DNA from: Actinomycetes bacterium
GTDB lineage: Bacteria > Actinomycetota > Actinomycetes > Actinomycetales > Cellulomonadaceae
Assembly: GCA_021793675.1 (NCBI GenBank)
Contig: JAJYSG010000009.1
Coordinates: 1-48,328 of the forward strand
Length of the DNA stretch: 48,328 nucleotides
Direction of reading: 5' to 3'
Program-made: the position numbers and the translations under genes
Shown here: piece by piece, positions 32,440 through 40,750 of the stretch
How the letters are laid out: every line of letters begins with the position of its first letter
Numbering within the stretch: position 1 is the stretch's first letter
The notes under the pieces: model-generated
Database searches by the model: none
Told to the model about the DNA's origin: nothing
The model's input: only the letters and a program-made list of their open reading frames with translations

Positions 32440-32499
32440 CGGGACGACGTTCCGGCCCGGCAGCCCCCGGGCGCACACACCGCGAGGAGCTCCCCGAAG

Positions 32500-34020
32500 G
32501 TGACCATTCCCCGCCCTGCCGCGGTCGTCGTCCTGGCCGCGGGGGAGGGCACCCGCATGAGGTCGGCCACACCCAAGGTGCTGCACACCCTCGCGGGGCG
32601 GTCGATGCTCGCTCACGCGCTGGCGACCGCGCGGGCGCTCGACCCCGAACGGGTCACCGTCGTCGTGCGGCACGGCCGCGACCTCGTCGTCGACCACCTG
32701 CGCCAGGTGGACCCCGAGGCCATCGTCGCCGACCAGGACGAGGTCCCGGGCACCGGGCGGGCCGTCCAGGTCGCGCTCACGGCGCTCGACGAGCGGGGCG
32801 AGGTGCACGGCGCCGTCGTCGTCATGGCCGGGGACGTGCCGCTGCTCGACGCCGGGACGCTGGGCGAGCTGCTGGCGGCGCACGCGGTGGACGGCAACGC
32901 CATCACGCTGCTGTCGACACAGGTCGCCGACCCGACCGGGTACGGCCGCGTGCTGCGCGGCACCGACGGCGCGGTCGTCGGGATCGTCGAGGAGAAGGAC
33001 GCGGACGACGAGCAGCGGGCGATCCGCGAGGTCAACACCTCGACCTACGTGTTCGACGCCGACGTGCTGCGCGCGCACCTGGCGCGGCTCGGCCGCGACA
33101 ACGCCGCGGGAGAGGTGCTGCTCACCGACGTCGTCGCGCTCGCGCACGGCGACGGGCTGCGCGTCCACGCGCTCCTCACCGACGACCCGGTGTCCGCCGA
33201 GGGCGTCAACGACCGGGTGCAGCTCGCGGCGATCCGGGCCGAGCTCAACCGGCGGATCCTCGAGGAGTGGATGCGCGCCGGCGTCACCGTCGTCGACCCG
33301 GCCACCACGTGGGTGGACGTCGACGTGGAGCTGGGCCAGGACGTCACGCTGCTGCCGGGCACCCAGCTGCACGGTGCGACGGTGGTCTCCGAGGGCGCGA
33401 CGATCGGGCCGGACACCACGCTGACCGACGTCGAGGTGGGGCCCGGTGCGGTCGTGGTGCGCAGCCACGGGTCGCTGTCCGTCATCGGCCCGCGCGCGAA
33501 CGTCGGGCCGTTCTCCTACCTGCGACCGGGCACGATGCTCGGCACCGAGGGCAAGATCGGCGCGTTCGTCGAGACCAAGAACACGAGCATCGGCACCGGC
33601 TCGAAGGTGCCGCACCTGTCGTACATCGGTGACGCGGAGATCGGCGACCACACGAACGTCGGCGCGGCGTCGGTCACGGCGAACTACGACGGCACGACGA
33701 AGCACCGCACGACGATCGGCTCGCACGTGCGGATCGGCGCGGACACCATGCTCGTCGCACCGGTGACCGTCGGCGACGGCGCGTTCACCGGTGCCGGGAC
33801 GGTGGTGCGGTTCGACGTGCCGCCGGGTGCCCTGGCGATCAGCGCGAACGACCAGCGGACCCTGCTCGGCTGGGTCGACCGGACCCGGCCGGGCTCCGCC
33901 GCGGCGGAGGCGGCGGTCCGCGCGCGAGGCCCACAAGGTCCGCAGGCGGGTGCACCCCCGGGCCACGATCTCCCCGACCTCGACGAGACCGCGACCGACG
34001 AGAAGGACACCCCCCGATGA
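32500..34020 (+). CDS. glmU: Bifunctional GlcNAc-1-P uridyltransferase / glucosamine-1-P acetyltransferase
   Basis: A 506-residue enzyme making UDP-GlcNAc for peptidoglycan. The N-terminal uridyltransferase (about residues 1-235) shows VVLAAGEGTRMRSATPKVLH, MAGDVPLLD and GIVEEKDA. The C-terminal left-handed beta-helix acetyltransferase (about 255-460) shows PFSYLRPGTMLG, VETKNTSIGTGSKVPHLSY, IGD, and ANYDGTTKHRTTIG. An acidic, Pro-rich tail of about 35 residues is typical of actinobacterial GlmU. Start GTG 32500. The stop overlaps the prs start (ATGA), the conserved glmU-prs pair. Confidence 0.97.
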   Translation: MTIPRPAAVVVLAAGEGTRMRSATPKVLHTLAGRSMLAHALATARALDPERVTVVVRHGRDLVVDHLRQVDPEAIVADQDEVPGTGRAVQVALTALDERGEVHGAVVVMAGDVPLLDAGTLGELLAAHAVDGNAITLLSTQVADPTGYGRVLRGTDGAVVGIVEEKDADDEQRAIREVNTSTYVFDADVLRAHLARLGRDNAAGEVLLTDVVALAHGDGLRVHALLTDDPVSAEGVNDRVQLAAIRAELNRRILEEWMRAGVTVVDPATTWVDVDVELGQDVTLLPGTQLHGATVVSEGATIGPDTTLTDVEVGPGAVVVRSHGSLSVIGPRANVGPFSYLRPGTMLGTEGKIGAFVETKNTSIGTGSKVPHLSYIGDAEIGDHTNVGAASVTANYDGTTKHRTTIGSHVRIGADTMLVAPVTVGDGAFTGAGTVVRFDVPPGALAISANDQRTLLGWVDRTRPGSAAAEAAVRARGPQGPQAGAPPGHDLPDLDETATDEKDTPR

Positions 34021-35003
34021 CCACCGGCCTGATCAGCAGCGACGGGGAGAAGCGCCTCGTTCTCGTGTCGGGGCGGGCGCACCCCGATCTGGCGACCTCG
34101 GTGGCCGAGCACCTCGGCGTCGAGCTGGTGCCGACGACGGCGTACGAGTTCGCCAACGGGGAGATCTACACCCGGTTCGGCGAGTCGGTGCGCGGCGCGG
34201 ACGCCTTCGTCCTGCAGTCGCACTGCACGCCGGTGAACACCTGGATCATGGAGCAGCTGCTCATGGTCGACGCGCTGAAGCGGGCGTCGGCGAAGACGAT
34301 CACCGTGGTGGCGCCGTTCTACGGGTACGCCCGCCAGGACAAGAAGCACCGCGGGCGCGAGCCGATCTCGGCCCGGCTCATGGCGGACCTGTTCAAGACC
34401 GCCGGCGCCGACCGCATCATGAGCGTCGACCTGCACGCCGCGCAGATCCAGGGCTTCTTCGACGGCCCCGTGGACCACCTGTGGGCGATGCCGATCCTCG
34501 TGGAGTACGTGCGCACCCGGGTCGACCTGTCCAACGTCACCGTGGTGTCGCCGGACGCCGGGCGGATCCGCGTCGCCGAGCAGTGGGCGGCCAAGCTCGG
34601 CGGGGCCCCGCTGGCGTTCGTCCACAAGACCCGGGACATCCGCCGGCCCAACCGCGCGGTGGCCAACCGGGTGGTCGGTGACGTCGAGGGCCGCTCGTGC
34701 GTGCTCGTCGACGACCTCATCGACACGGGTGGGACCATCTCCGAGGCGGTCCGGGTGGTGCTCGAGGCGGGTGCCAAGGACGTCCTGGTCGCCGCGACGC
34801 ACGGCGTGCTGTCCGACCCCGCGATGGAGCGCATGGAGCACGGCGGCGCGCGCGAGATCGTCGTGACGGACACGCTGCCGATCCCCGACGAGCGGCGGTT
34901 CGACAAGCTGACCGTGCTGTCGATCGCGCCGCTCATCGCGCGGGCCATCCGCGAGATCTTCGACGACGGCTCCGTGACGTCCCTCTTCGACGGCCAGGCC
35001 TGA
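34017..35003 (+). CDS. prs: Ribose-phosphate pyrophosphokinase
   Basis: Makes PRPP from ribose-5-phosphate and ATP for nucleotide, His and Trp synthesis. The 328-residue protein has the class I PRPP synthetase pattern: YEFANGEIYTRFGESVRG, PFYGYARQDKKHRGREPISA, the metal/ATP site VDLHAAQIQGFF, and the PRPP-binding loop VLVDDLIDTGGTI. It is translationally coupled to glmU by a four-base overlap. The next gene is 430 bases away, so the operon probably ends here. Confidence 0.97.
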   Translation: MTTGLISSDGEKRLVLVSGRAHPDLATSVAEHLGVELVPTTAYEFANGEIYTRFGESVRGADAFVLQSHCTPVNTWIMEQLLMVDALKRASAKTITVVAPFYGYARQDKKHRGREPISARLMADLFKTAGADRIMSVDLHAAQIQGFFDGPVDHLWAMPILVEYVRTRVDLSNVTVVSPDAGRIRVAEQWAAKLGGAPLAFVHKTRDIRRPNRAVANRVVGDVEGRSCVLVDDLIDTGGTISEAVRVVLEAGAKDVLVAATHGVLSDPAMERMEHGGAREIVVTDTLPIPDERRFDKLTVLSIAPLIARAIREIFDDGSVTSLFDGQA

Positions 35004-35111
35004 GCCCGGCCCCTCACTCGTCCGTCACCTCATCGGCCCGCCGGCCGCGGCCTCGTCCGCGCCCTGCTCCGCTCTCCCCTTCCCCCGGGGGTGGCCGCCG
35101 GCTCGTCGGCC

Positions 35112-35223
35112 CGCCGCCCGTCGCCGGCCGCGACCTCGGCAGTCCCTCACCGACTCGTCGGACCGCCGCCCGCCGCCCGTCGCCGGCCGCGATCGGTGAC
35201 CTCGGCAGTCCCTCACCGACTCG
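35112..35223. repeat. Two-copy imperfect tandem repeat
   Basis: Copy A (35112-35157) and copy B (35171-35223) share a 22-base block starting CGCCGCCCGTCGCCGGCCGC and the block CTCGGCAGTCCCTCACCGAC. Copy B has an 8-base insertion between the blocks. Confidence 0.8.
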
Positions 35224-35260
35224 GCAGCTGCTACTGCCGAGCGCGTGACGGACTGCCGAG
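35201..35260. repeat. REP-like palindrome 1
   Basis: Two 27-base arms (35201-35227 and 35234-35260) are inverted copies at 23 of 27 positions, around a 6-base loop. Each arm contains CTCGGCAG at both ends. The inner CTCGGCAG-CTGCTA-CTGCCGAG is a perfect hairpin. A second element of the same design lies at 36380-36444, beyond the nuclease gene. Confidence 0.85.
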
Positions 35261-35433
35261 CTGCCTCCCTGCAACAGGGCAGGCGCCGCGAGCGTGTTGC
35301 CGCGTGCCGCGTGCCGCGTACCGACGTGCCGAGCCGGTGCGCGAACCGTCCACACCCCGGGCGGAGCGGCCCGCCGTCGCCGGCGCGGAGCGCCGCACGA
35401 CGCCGCTCGTCCGGGTCGTCGGACAGTGCTGGC

Positions 35434-36354
35434 ATGGCACGACGACCAGGCTCGGCGAGCCCCGAGCCGCCCCCGCTGCCGTCCGTCTTCCTGGCATGCG
35501 ACCACGAGCACGCCACGGTCGTCGCGCGCGTGCGGCATGGGACGTGGCAGCGCGTGACCCGCGGCGCCTACGTCGCCGAACCCACGACGACGAGCGTGCG
35601 AGCACTCGCGACGATGAAGGGGATCCACGAACGGCTCACGGCGCCGCACTGGTTCAGCCACGAGTCGGCTGCGGTCGCGTGGGGGCTGCCCACGTGGCGC
35701 ACCCCTCGGGTGACCCACATCCGGCAGGGCAGCCGCCCGAGCTCACGGCGAGACCCGCGCGTGCTGCGCCACGGCGGGTTCGTCGACCCGGACCTGCTGA
35801 CAACGGTGCACGGACTGCCCGTCACCGGCCTGACGCTCACGCTCGTGGACTGTGCCCGGACGCTGCCCGCGCTCGACGCCCTCGTGGTGGCGGACGCGGC
35901 CCTGCGGGCGGGAGCGGACCTCGGCGACGCGCTCGCGATGCTCGGGTCGTTGCGGGGTCACGCCGGCGTGGCACGGGCCAGAGGCGTGATCGAGCTGGCC
36001 GACGAGGGAGCGGAGTCGGCGGGCGAGACAGCGACACGGTTCGTCCTCCTGCGCGACGGGCTGCCTCGGCCGCAGACGCAGATACCCGTGGTGACCCGGC
36101 TCGGCACCTTCTGGGGCGACCTCGGGTGGGAGGAGTGGAAGCTCCTCGTCGAGTACGACGGACGTCCGAAGTACCGCTCGACCGAGGACCTGATCCGTGA
36201 GAAGCGTCGCCAGGACGCGCTCGTGGAGATGGGGTGGCGGACCGTTCGGGTGGTCAAGGAGGACCTGCGCGCGTCCGCTCAGCTCCGTGCGCGGGTGCGA
36301 CGGCTGCTGCCGGGCGACGTCAGGCTGGTCCGGCGGCCGTGCCTCGTCGGCTGA
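35434..36354 (+). CDS. Vsr/DUF559-like nuclease-domain protein with an AbiEi-like N-terminus
   Basis: A 306-residue protein. The N-terminal part (VVARVRHGTWQRVTRGAYV, then WFSHESAAVAWGLPTW) resembles the AbiEi-type antitoxin/regulatory domain common in actinobacterial proteins of unknown function. The C-terminal part resembles a DUF559/Vsr-type PD-(D/E)xK nuclease fold: GWEEWKLLVEYDGRPKY with acidic residues, followed by REKRRQDALVEMGWRTVRVV. Role unknown; DNA repair, defence or mobile-element association are possible. REP-like palindromes flank it on both sides and it interrupts the usual prs-rplY neighbourhood, suggesting acquisition. Start ATG 35434 is chosen from family length; no Shine-Dalgarno is evident. 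Confidence 0.75.
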   Translation: MARRPGSASPEPPPLPSVFLACDHEHATVVARVRHGTWQRVTRGAYVAEPTTTSVRALATMKGIHERLTAPHWFSHESAAVAWGLPTWRTPRVTHIRQGSRPSSRRDPRVLRHGGFVDPDLLTTVHGLPVTGLTLTLVDCARTLPALDALVVADAALRAGADLGDALAMLGSLRGHAGVARARGVIELADEGAESAGETATRFVLLRDGLPRPQTQIPVVTRLGTFWGDLGWEEWKLLVEYDGRPKYRSTEDLIREKRRQDALVEMGWRTVRVVKEDLRASAQLRARVRRLLPGDVRLVRRPCLVG

Positions 36355-36379
36355 CGGGACGCGGACGCACGGGCGGGTG

Positions 36380-36444
36380 GGCTCGGCACGTCGTACCGAT
36401 CTCGGCAGTAGAGACTGCCGAGCGCATGAGGGACTGCCGAGCCC
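36380..36444. repeat. REP-like palindrome 2
   Basis: CTCGGCAGT-AGAG-ACTGCCGAG (36401-36422) is a perfect inner hairpin. Outer arms GGGCTCGGCA and TGCCGAGCCC lie near 36380 and 36444. The internal CGCATGAGGGACTGCCGAG is nearly the CGCGTGACGGACTGCCGAG of element 1. Confidence 0.85.
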
Positions 36445-36527
36445 ACGGCTACCGGCGCGTCGGCGGGCCCCGGGCAGAGTGCATCGCGAGCCCGCGGGGA
36501 TGGGTGCGGGAAGACGAGCCGAACCGG

Positions 36528-36533
36528 TAGGAT
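36528..36533 (+). promoter_or_regulatory. Probable -10 box of rplY
   Basis: TAGGAT, about 200 bases upstream of the start codon; the long leader could carry control of ribosomal-protein expression. Confidence 0.5.
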
Positions 36534-36731
36534 TCTCGGGCTGCCTCGGCGAGGGATGTCGGACGGTCGGCTTGCCGGTCCACGGACCGGCATCGGCCTC
36601 GGGCCCCCATCCGTGATCGACTGGGCCTGATGCCTCCGCGTCGCCCGTCCCGCGCCCCGCGTCGAGGCCGCCTCGAACCGTCGTCACCCGCCGCGCCCCG
36701 AGCGCGGCATGCACTGCACCGGAGGACCACC

Positions 36732-37325
36732 ATGGCCGAGACCAAGCTCGTCGCCACCAGCCGCACCGAGTTCGGCAAGGGCGCCGCGCGCCGCCTGCGC
36801 CGCGCCGACCTCATCCCCGCCGTGCTCTACGGGCACGGCACCGACCCGGTGCACGTCGCCCTGCCGGGCCACGAGGTGATGATGGCCGTCAAGCGCAGCA
36901 ACGCGCTGTTCGAGATCGAGGTCGACGGCACCCTCATGCTGGCGATCGCCAAGGACGTGCAGGTGGAGCCGGTGCGCAACGCGATCGAGCACCTGGACCT
37001 GCTCATCGTCCGCCGGGGCGAGAAGGTGACCGTCGAGGTGCCGGTGCACGTCGTCGGCGAGTCCGTGGCGGGCACCATCCACGTCGTCGAGACCCAGCAG
37101 CTCCTCCTCGAGGCCGAGGCCACGCACCTGCCCGACCGTGTCGAGGTGTCCATCGCCGGTCTCGACGAGGGCGCGATCGTGCACGCCGGCGACATCCCGC
37201 TGCCGCAGGGCTCGGCGCTGCTCACCGAGCCGGAGCACGTCGTCCTCACCATCACGCTGCCGAAGACCGAGGCCGCCGAAGAGGCGGAGTCCGCCGAGGC
37301 CGGTGCCGCCGCCGCGCAGGTCTGA
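36732..37325 (+). CDS. rplY: Ribosomal protein bL25, CTC type
   Basis: A 197-residue 5S rRNA-binding ribosomal protein of the long (general stress, Ctc) form. The N-terminal L25 domain shows [25 protein letters not shown] and [13 protein letters not shown]. The C-terminal TL5/CTC domain ([12 protein letters not shown]..., [18 protein letters not shown]) is followed by an acidic Ala/Glu tail. Start ATG 36732 has GGAGG six bases upstream; extending further in-frame gives an Arg/Pro-rich sequence untypical of the family. pth follows after 50 bases. Confidence 0.96.
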   Translation: MAETKLVATSRTEFGKGAARRLRRADLIPAVLYGHGTDPVHVALPGHEVMMAVKRSNALFEIEVDGTLMLAIAKDVQVEPVRNAIEHLDLLIVRRGEKVTVEVPVHVVGESVAGTIHVVETQQLLLEAEATHLPDRVEVSIAGLDEGAIVHAGDIPLPQGSALLTEPEHVVLTITLPKTEAAEEAESAEAGAAAAQV

Positions 37326-37344
37326 CCCCGACCGAACCGTCGCG

Positions 37345-37360
37345 CCGGCCCCGGGGCCGG
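37345..37360. promoter_or_regulatory. Perfect GC palindrome between rplY and pth
   Basis: CCGGCCCCGGGGCCGG, directly before the pth ribosome-binding site (GGAGG at 37363-37367). It could attenuate or modulate pth expression. Confidence 0.4.
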
Positions 37361-37375
37361 TCAGGAGGTGCGAGC

Positions 37376-37993
37376 GTGGCTGAGGACCGCTGGCTCCTCG
37401 TCGGCCTCGGCAACCCCGGACCGGAGTACGCCGGCAACCGGCACAACGTCGGCGCGATGGTGCTCGACGAGCTCGCCCGGCGGCTCGGCGTGACGCTGGG
37501 CCGCGCCGCCGGCGTGCTCGGCCGGCGTCCGCAGGCGACGACCGCCGAGGCACGTCTCGGCACCCTCCCGGGCGGGGCGCCCGGTCCGCGCGTGGTGCTG
37601 GCCCGCCCGACGACGTTCATGAACGTCTCGGGTGGGCCGGTCGGCGCCTTGGCCTCCTACTACGGCGTGCCGCCGGAGCGTGTCGTCGTCGCGCACGACG
37701 AGCTGGACATCCCGTTCGCCGACGTCCGCCTCAAGCTCGGCGGTGGCGAGGGCGGCCACAACGGGCTGCGGGACGTCTCCCGGGCGCTCGGTACCAAGGA
37801 CTACGTCCGGGTGCGCGTGGGGATCGGGCGCCCGCCGGGGCGCACGGAGCCCGCGGACTTCGTGCTGCGCGACTTCACCGCGGCGGAGCGCAAGGACCTG
37901 GGCTGGCTGGTGGACCGTGCCGCCGACGCCGCCGAGGCCGTGGTCCTCGAGGGGCTGGACCGGGCGCAGCTGAGGTTCCACACCAAGAGCTGA
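37376..37993 (+). CDS. pth: Peptidyl-tRNA hydrolase
   Basis: Releases tRNA from prematurely dropped peptidyl-tRNAs. The 205-residue protein contains [20 protein letters not shown] (catalytic His in RHNVG), [31 protein letters not shown] (catalytic Asp) and [12 protein letters not shown]. Start GTG 37376 is preceded by CAGGAGG. The rplY-pth order is conserved in Actinobacteria. Confidence 0.97.
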   Translation: MAEDRWLLVGLGNPGPEYAGNRHNVGAMVLDELARRLGVTLGRAAGVLGRRPQATTAEARLGTLPGGAPGPRVVLARPTTFMNVSGGPVGALASYYGVPPERVVVAHDELDIPFADVRLKLGGGEGGHNGLRDVSRALGTKDYVRVRVGIGRPPGRTEPADFVLRDFTAAERKDLGWLVDRAADAAEAVVLEGLDRAQLRFHTKS

Positions 37994-38021
37994 CCGCAGC
38001 GCGGCCTGGCGTCGACAGCGG

Positions 38022-38040
38022 CGAAGTCGGGTGAAAACGG
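38022..38040 (+). promoter_or_regulatory. Shared upstream motif, copy 1 (wbaP-type gene promoter)
   Basis: CGAAGTCGGGTGAAAACGG. Copy 2 at 41933-41951 reads CGAAGCGGGGTGAAACCGG. In both places the motif begins exactly 52 bases before the first base of the -10 box, suggesting a common activator for two exopolysaccharide promoters. Confidence 0.6.
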
Positions 38041-38073
38041 ACATTGCACCTCACATCCCCCTAAGGAGGGCAA

Positions 38074-38079
38074 TAGCCT
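38074..38079 (+). promoter_or_regulatory. -10 box of the polysaccharide priming gene
   Basis: TAGCCT, with predicted transcription start near 38086 and a short leader containing GAGGAG (38102-38107) before GTG 38113. Confidence 0.55.
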
Positions 38080-38112
38080 CGTCTCGGACACATTCCGGGA
38101 CGAGGAGTCGCA

Positions 38113-39645
38113 GTGACGGTAGTGGACGGGCGCAAGCCGACGACCGCGGAGATCGCCGCGATCGTCGACCGCCGCCAGCCCGCCGCGGGGCCTCGCCGCT
38201 CGTGGGCGTCGACCGAGCCGTTCGCCGATGGTCCGCAGGTGCCGCTGGAGGGCGACGAAGGCGTCACCTGGCAGGCCGCGGCGTCCCGGTACGTGCGCAA
38301 CGCGGTGCTCACGGAGACCGTCGCGGTTGGCGTCGCGATCGGCCTGGCCGTCTGGTTCCGCGGCTGGTGGGGTCCGGACGTCGCGTTCAGCGTCTTCGCC
38401 CTGGCGGTCTCCTTCCTGGTGGCGGTCGCCGTCGGTCACGGGTACGACCGCCGGGTCGTCGGCGACGGCCCGCGTGAGTTCCAGGCCGTGCTGCGGGCCG
38501 GCGTCGTCGCGGCGGTCGTGCCGGCCGTCGGCGCCGCCTTCCTGCGCCTGCCGCTCGAGCGGACCATCGTGCTGGCCGGTGCCGCGGTCCTGGCCGGGCA
38601 CAGCGTCGTCGCGCGCCACGGCCTGCGGCGCCGGCTGCACGGCGCGCGCAGCGCGGGCATGGCCACGGCGCGCACGCTGGTGATCGGCGACGCCGAGTCG
38701 GTGCACCGCACCGTCGAGCAGCTGCGGGTCCGGACGCACCACGGGTACCGCGTCGTCGGCATCTGCCTGCCGTCCGTGCTGGACGCGCCGCCGCAGGACG
38801 CCGTACCGATGCTCGGCGCGCTCGCGGACACGGTGCAGGTGGCGCACGACTACCGGATCGAGACCGTCATCGTCGCCGGCAGCCAGCTGGCGGGGGACGC
38901 GCTGCGGCGCCTCACCTGGGCGCTCGGTCACGTGGGCACCGGGCTCGTGGTGGCCCCGGGCCTGGTCGAGGTCCTCGGCCCCCGGATGGCCGTGCGGCCG
39001 ACCGCCGGGCTGTCGCTGCTCGAGGTGGAGACGGTGCCGCCGCGCGGCCGGCTGTTCGCCAAGGCGGTGCTCGACCGCGTGCTCGGGACCGTCCTGCTCG
39101 TGGCGGCCGCGCCCGTCATCGCCCTCGGGGCGCTCGCGGTCAAGCTGACCAGCCGCGGCCCGGTGTTCTTCCGGCAGGAGCGGGTGGGGGCCCGCGGCCG
39201 GACGTTCACGATGATCAAGCTGCGGTCGATGTACACGGGCGCCGACGAGCGGCTCGAGGCGCTCGAGGCGCTCGACGAGGGCAACGGCGTGCTCTTCAAG
39301 ATCCGCAAGGATCCCCGGGTGACCTCGGTGGGTCGCGTGCTCCGGCGCTACTCGATCGACGAGCTGCCTCAGCTGTGGAACGTGGCGACCGGCGACATGT
39401 CGCTCGTCGGGCCTCGTCCGCCGCTGCCCAAGGAGGTCGACCAGTACCAGGACCAGGTGCTTCGCCGGCTGCACGTGCGTCCGGGCCTCACCGGGCTGTG
39501 GCAGGTCTCCGGGCGCTCGGACCTCTCCTGGGACGAGTCGGTGCAGCTGGACCTGCGCTACGTGGACAACTGGTCGCTGGCGATGGACCTGCTCATCCTG
39601 TGGAAGACGGGCCGCGCCGTGCTGAGGGCCAAGGGCGCGTACTGA
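38113..39645 (+). CDS. WbaP/CpsE-type undecaprenyl-phosphate sugar phosphotransferase
   Basis: A 510-residue enzyme that starts exopolysaccharide repeat-unit synthesis by moving a sugar-1-phosphate to undecaprenyl phosphate. Four N-terminal membrane helices (about residues 60-180) precede a nucleotide-binding-like CoA_binding_3 domain (TARTLVIGDAESVHRTVEQL). A fifth hydrophobic segment (LDRVLGTVLLVAAAPVIALGAL) leads to the catalytic domain: FFRQERVGARGRTFTMIKLRSM, FKIRKDPRVTSVGRVLRRYSIDELPQLWNV, MSLVGPRPPLPKEV and RPGLTGLWQVSGRS. The DELPQ and PRP motifs are intact. The start is GTG 38113, after GAGGAG. A glycosyltransferase gene follows after one base. Confidence 0.94.
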   Translation: MTVVDGRKPTTAEIAAIVDRRQPAAGPRRSWASTEPFADGPQVPLEGDEGVTWQAAASRYVRNAVLTETVAVGVAIGLAVWFRGWWGPDVAFSVFALAVSFLVAVAVGHGYDRRVVGDGPREFQAVLRAGVVAAVVPAVGAAFLRLPLERTIVLAGAAVLAGHSVVARHGLRRRLHGARSAGMATARTLVIGDAESVHRTVEQLRVRTHHGYRVVGICLPSVLDAPPQDAVPMLGALADTVQVAHDYRIETVIVAGSQLAGDALRRLTWALGHVGTGLVVAPGLVEVLGPRMAVRPTAGLSLLEVETVPPRGRLFAKAVLDRVLGTVLLVAAAPVIALGALAVKLTSRGPVFFRQERVGARGRTFTMIKLRSMYTGADERLEALEALDEGNGVLFKIRKDPRVTSVGRVLRRYSIDELPQLWNVATGDMSLVGPRPPLPKEVDQYQDQVLRRLHVRPGLTGLWQVSGRSDLSWDESVQLDLRYVDNWSLAMDLLILWKTGRAVLRAKGAY

Positions 39646-39646
39646 C

Positions 39647-40750
39647 GTGACCGACGGCGTCGCGCTGGCGCACGACTACGCGACGCAGCGCGGCGGCGCG
39701 GAGCGTGTCGCGCTGCTCATGGCCGGGGCGTTCCCGGGATCCCCGATGTACACGACGCTCTACGAGCCGGCGGCGACCTACCCGGAGTTCGCGGGACTCG
39801 ACGTCCGCACGGTGCGGCTCAACCAGGTGGGCGTGCTGCGTCGCCACCACCGCGCCGCGCTGCCGTTCCTCGCCAGGGCCGTCGGCGGCGCGGACCCGAT
39901 CGAGGCCGACGTGGTGCTCGCGAGCTCGACCGGGTGGGCGCACGGCTTCCGGACCACCGGTCGCAAGATCGTCTACTGCCACGCGCCGGCACGCTGGCTC
40001 TACCAGGCCGACCGCTACGTCGGGCCCGGGGCCCGCGGCGCCTCGTACCGCGCGGCCCTGGGTGTCATCGGACCGAGCCTGCGGCGCTGGGACCGGCGGG
40101 CCGCTGCGTCCGCCGACCGGTACCTCGTCAACTCCACGACGACGGCAGCCGCGGTCCGGGACGCCTACGGGCTGGACGCCGAGGTGCTGCCGCCGCCCCC
40201 CGCACTGACACCCGGCGGAGCCGAGGAGCCGGTGCCGGGACTCGACCCGGGGTTCGCGCTGTGCGTCGCGCGGCTGCTGCCGTACAAGAACGTCGACGTC
40301 GTCATCGACGCGGTGCAGCAGGTGCCGGGGATGCGTCTCGTCGTCGTGGGCGAGGGGCCGGACCGCGACCGGCTGGCGGCGCGGGTGCGCGATCACGGCC
40401 GTGTTCGCCTGGTGGGGCGGCTGCCCGACGAGCAGCTGCGCTGGTGCTACCGGCAGTGCGCGGTGCTCGTCGCGGCGTCGTACGAGGACTACGGGCTGTC
40501 GCCGCTCGAGGCGGCCTCGTTCGGTCGGCCGACGGTCGCGCTGCGTGCCGGCGGGTTCCTCGACACGCTCGTCGAGGGCAGCACCGGCGTCTTCTTCGAT
40601 GCGCCGCGACCGGACGCCGTCGCCGGGGCCCTGGAGGTCGCCGGCGCCCGCGCGTGGGACCCGGCCGTGCTGGAGCGGCACGCCGCCGCGTTCGGTGCCG
40701 AGCGGTTCCGCCAGCGGCTGCGCGCCGTCGTCGCCGAGACCGGCCGGTGA
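39647..40750 (+). CDS. GT4-family glycosyltransferase
   Basis: A 367-residue GT-B fold transferase. The N-terminal acceptor domain includes ALAHDYATQRGGAERVALLM and KIVYCHAPARWLYQADRYVG. The donor domain includes LCVARLLPYKNVDVVIDAV, RLVVVGEGPDRDRL and the E-x7-E-like motif YEDYGLSPLEAASFGRP. It extends the lipid-linked repeat unit after the WbaP-type enzyme; the sugar is unknown. Start GTG 39647, one base after the preceding stop. The stop overlaps the next start (GTGA). Confidence 0.92.
   Translation: MTDGVALAHDYATQRGGAERVALLMAGAFPGSPMYTTLYEPAATYPEFAGLDVRTVRLNQVGVLRRHHRAALPFLARAVGGADPIEADVVLASSTGWAHGFRTTGRKIVYCHAPARWLYQADRYVGPGARGASYRAALGVIGPSLRRWDRRAAASADRYLVNSTTTAAAVRDAYGLDAEVLPPPPALTPGGAEEPVPGLDPGFALCVARLLPYKNVDVVIDAVQQVPGMRLVVVGEGPDRDRLAARVRDHGRVRLVGRLPDEQLRWCYRQCAVLVAASYEDYGLSPLEAASFGRPTVALRAGGFLDTLVEGSTGVFFDAPRPDAVAGALEVAGARAWDPAVLERHAAAFGAERFRQRLRAVVAETGR

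Larger units (their letters stand above)
35004..35433. other. Gene-free, repeat-rich stretch after prs
   Basis: 430 bases with no supportable gene. It contains a tandem repeat and a REP-like hairpin (listed separately) followed by GC-rich sequence leading to the nuclease gene. No clear -10 box precedes ATG 35434. Confidence 0.7.
36355..36731. other. Gene-free region between the nuclease gene and rplY
   Basis: 377 bases without a gene, holding REP-like palindrome 2 (36380-36444), the rplY -10 box (36528-36533) and a long rplY leader of about 190 bases. I could not identify a defined leader structure. Confidence 0.7.

Noticed and set aside
35112..35260. CRISPR array
   Set aside because: Only two unequal repeats with palindromic arms, no regular spacers and no cas genes; it is REP-like sequence.
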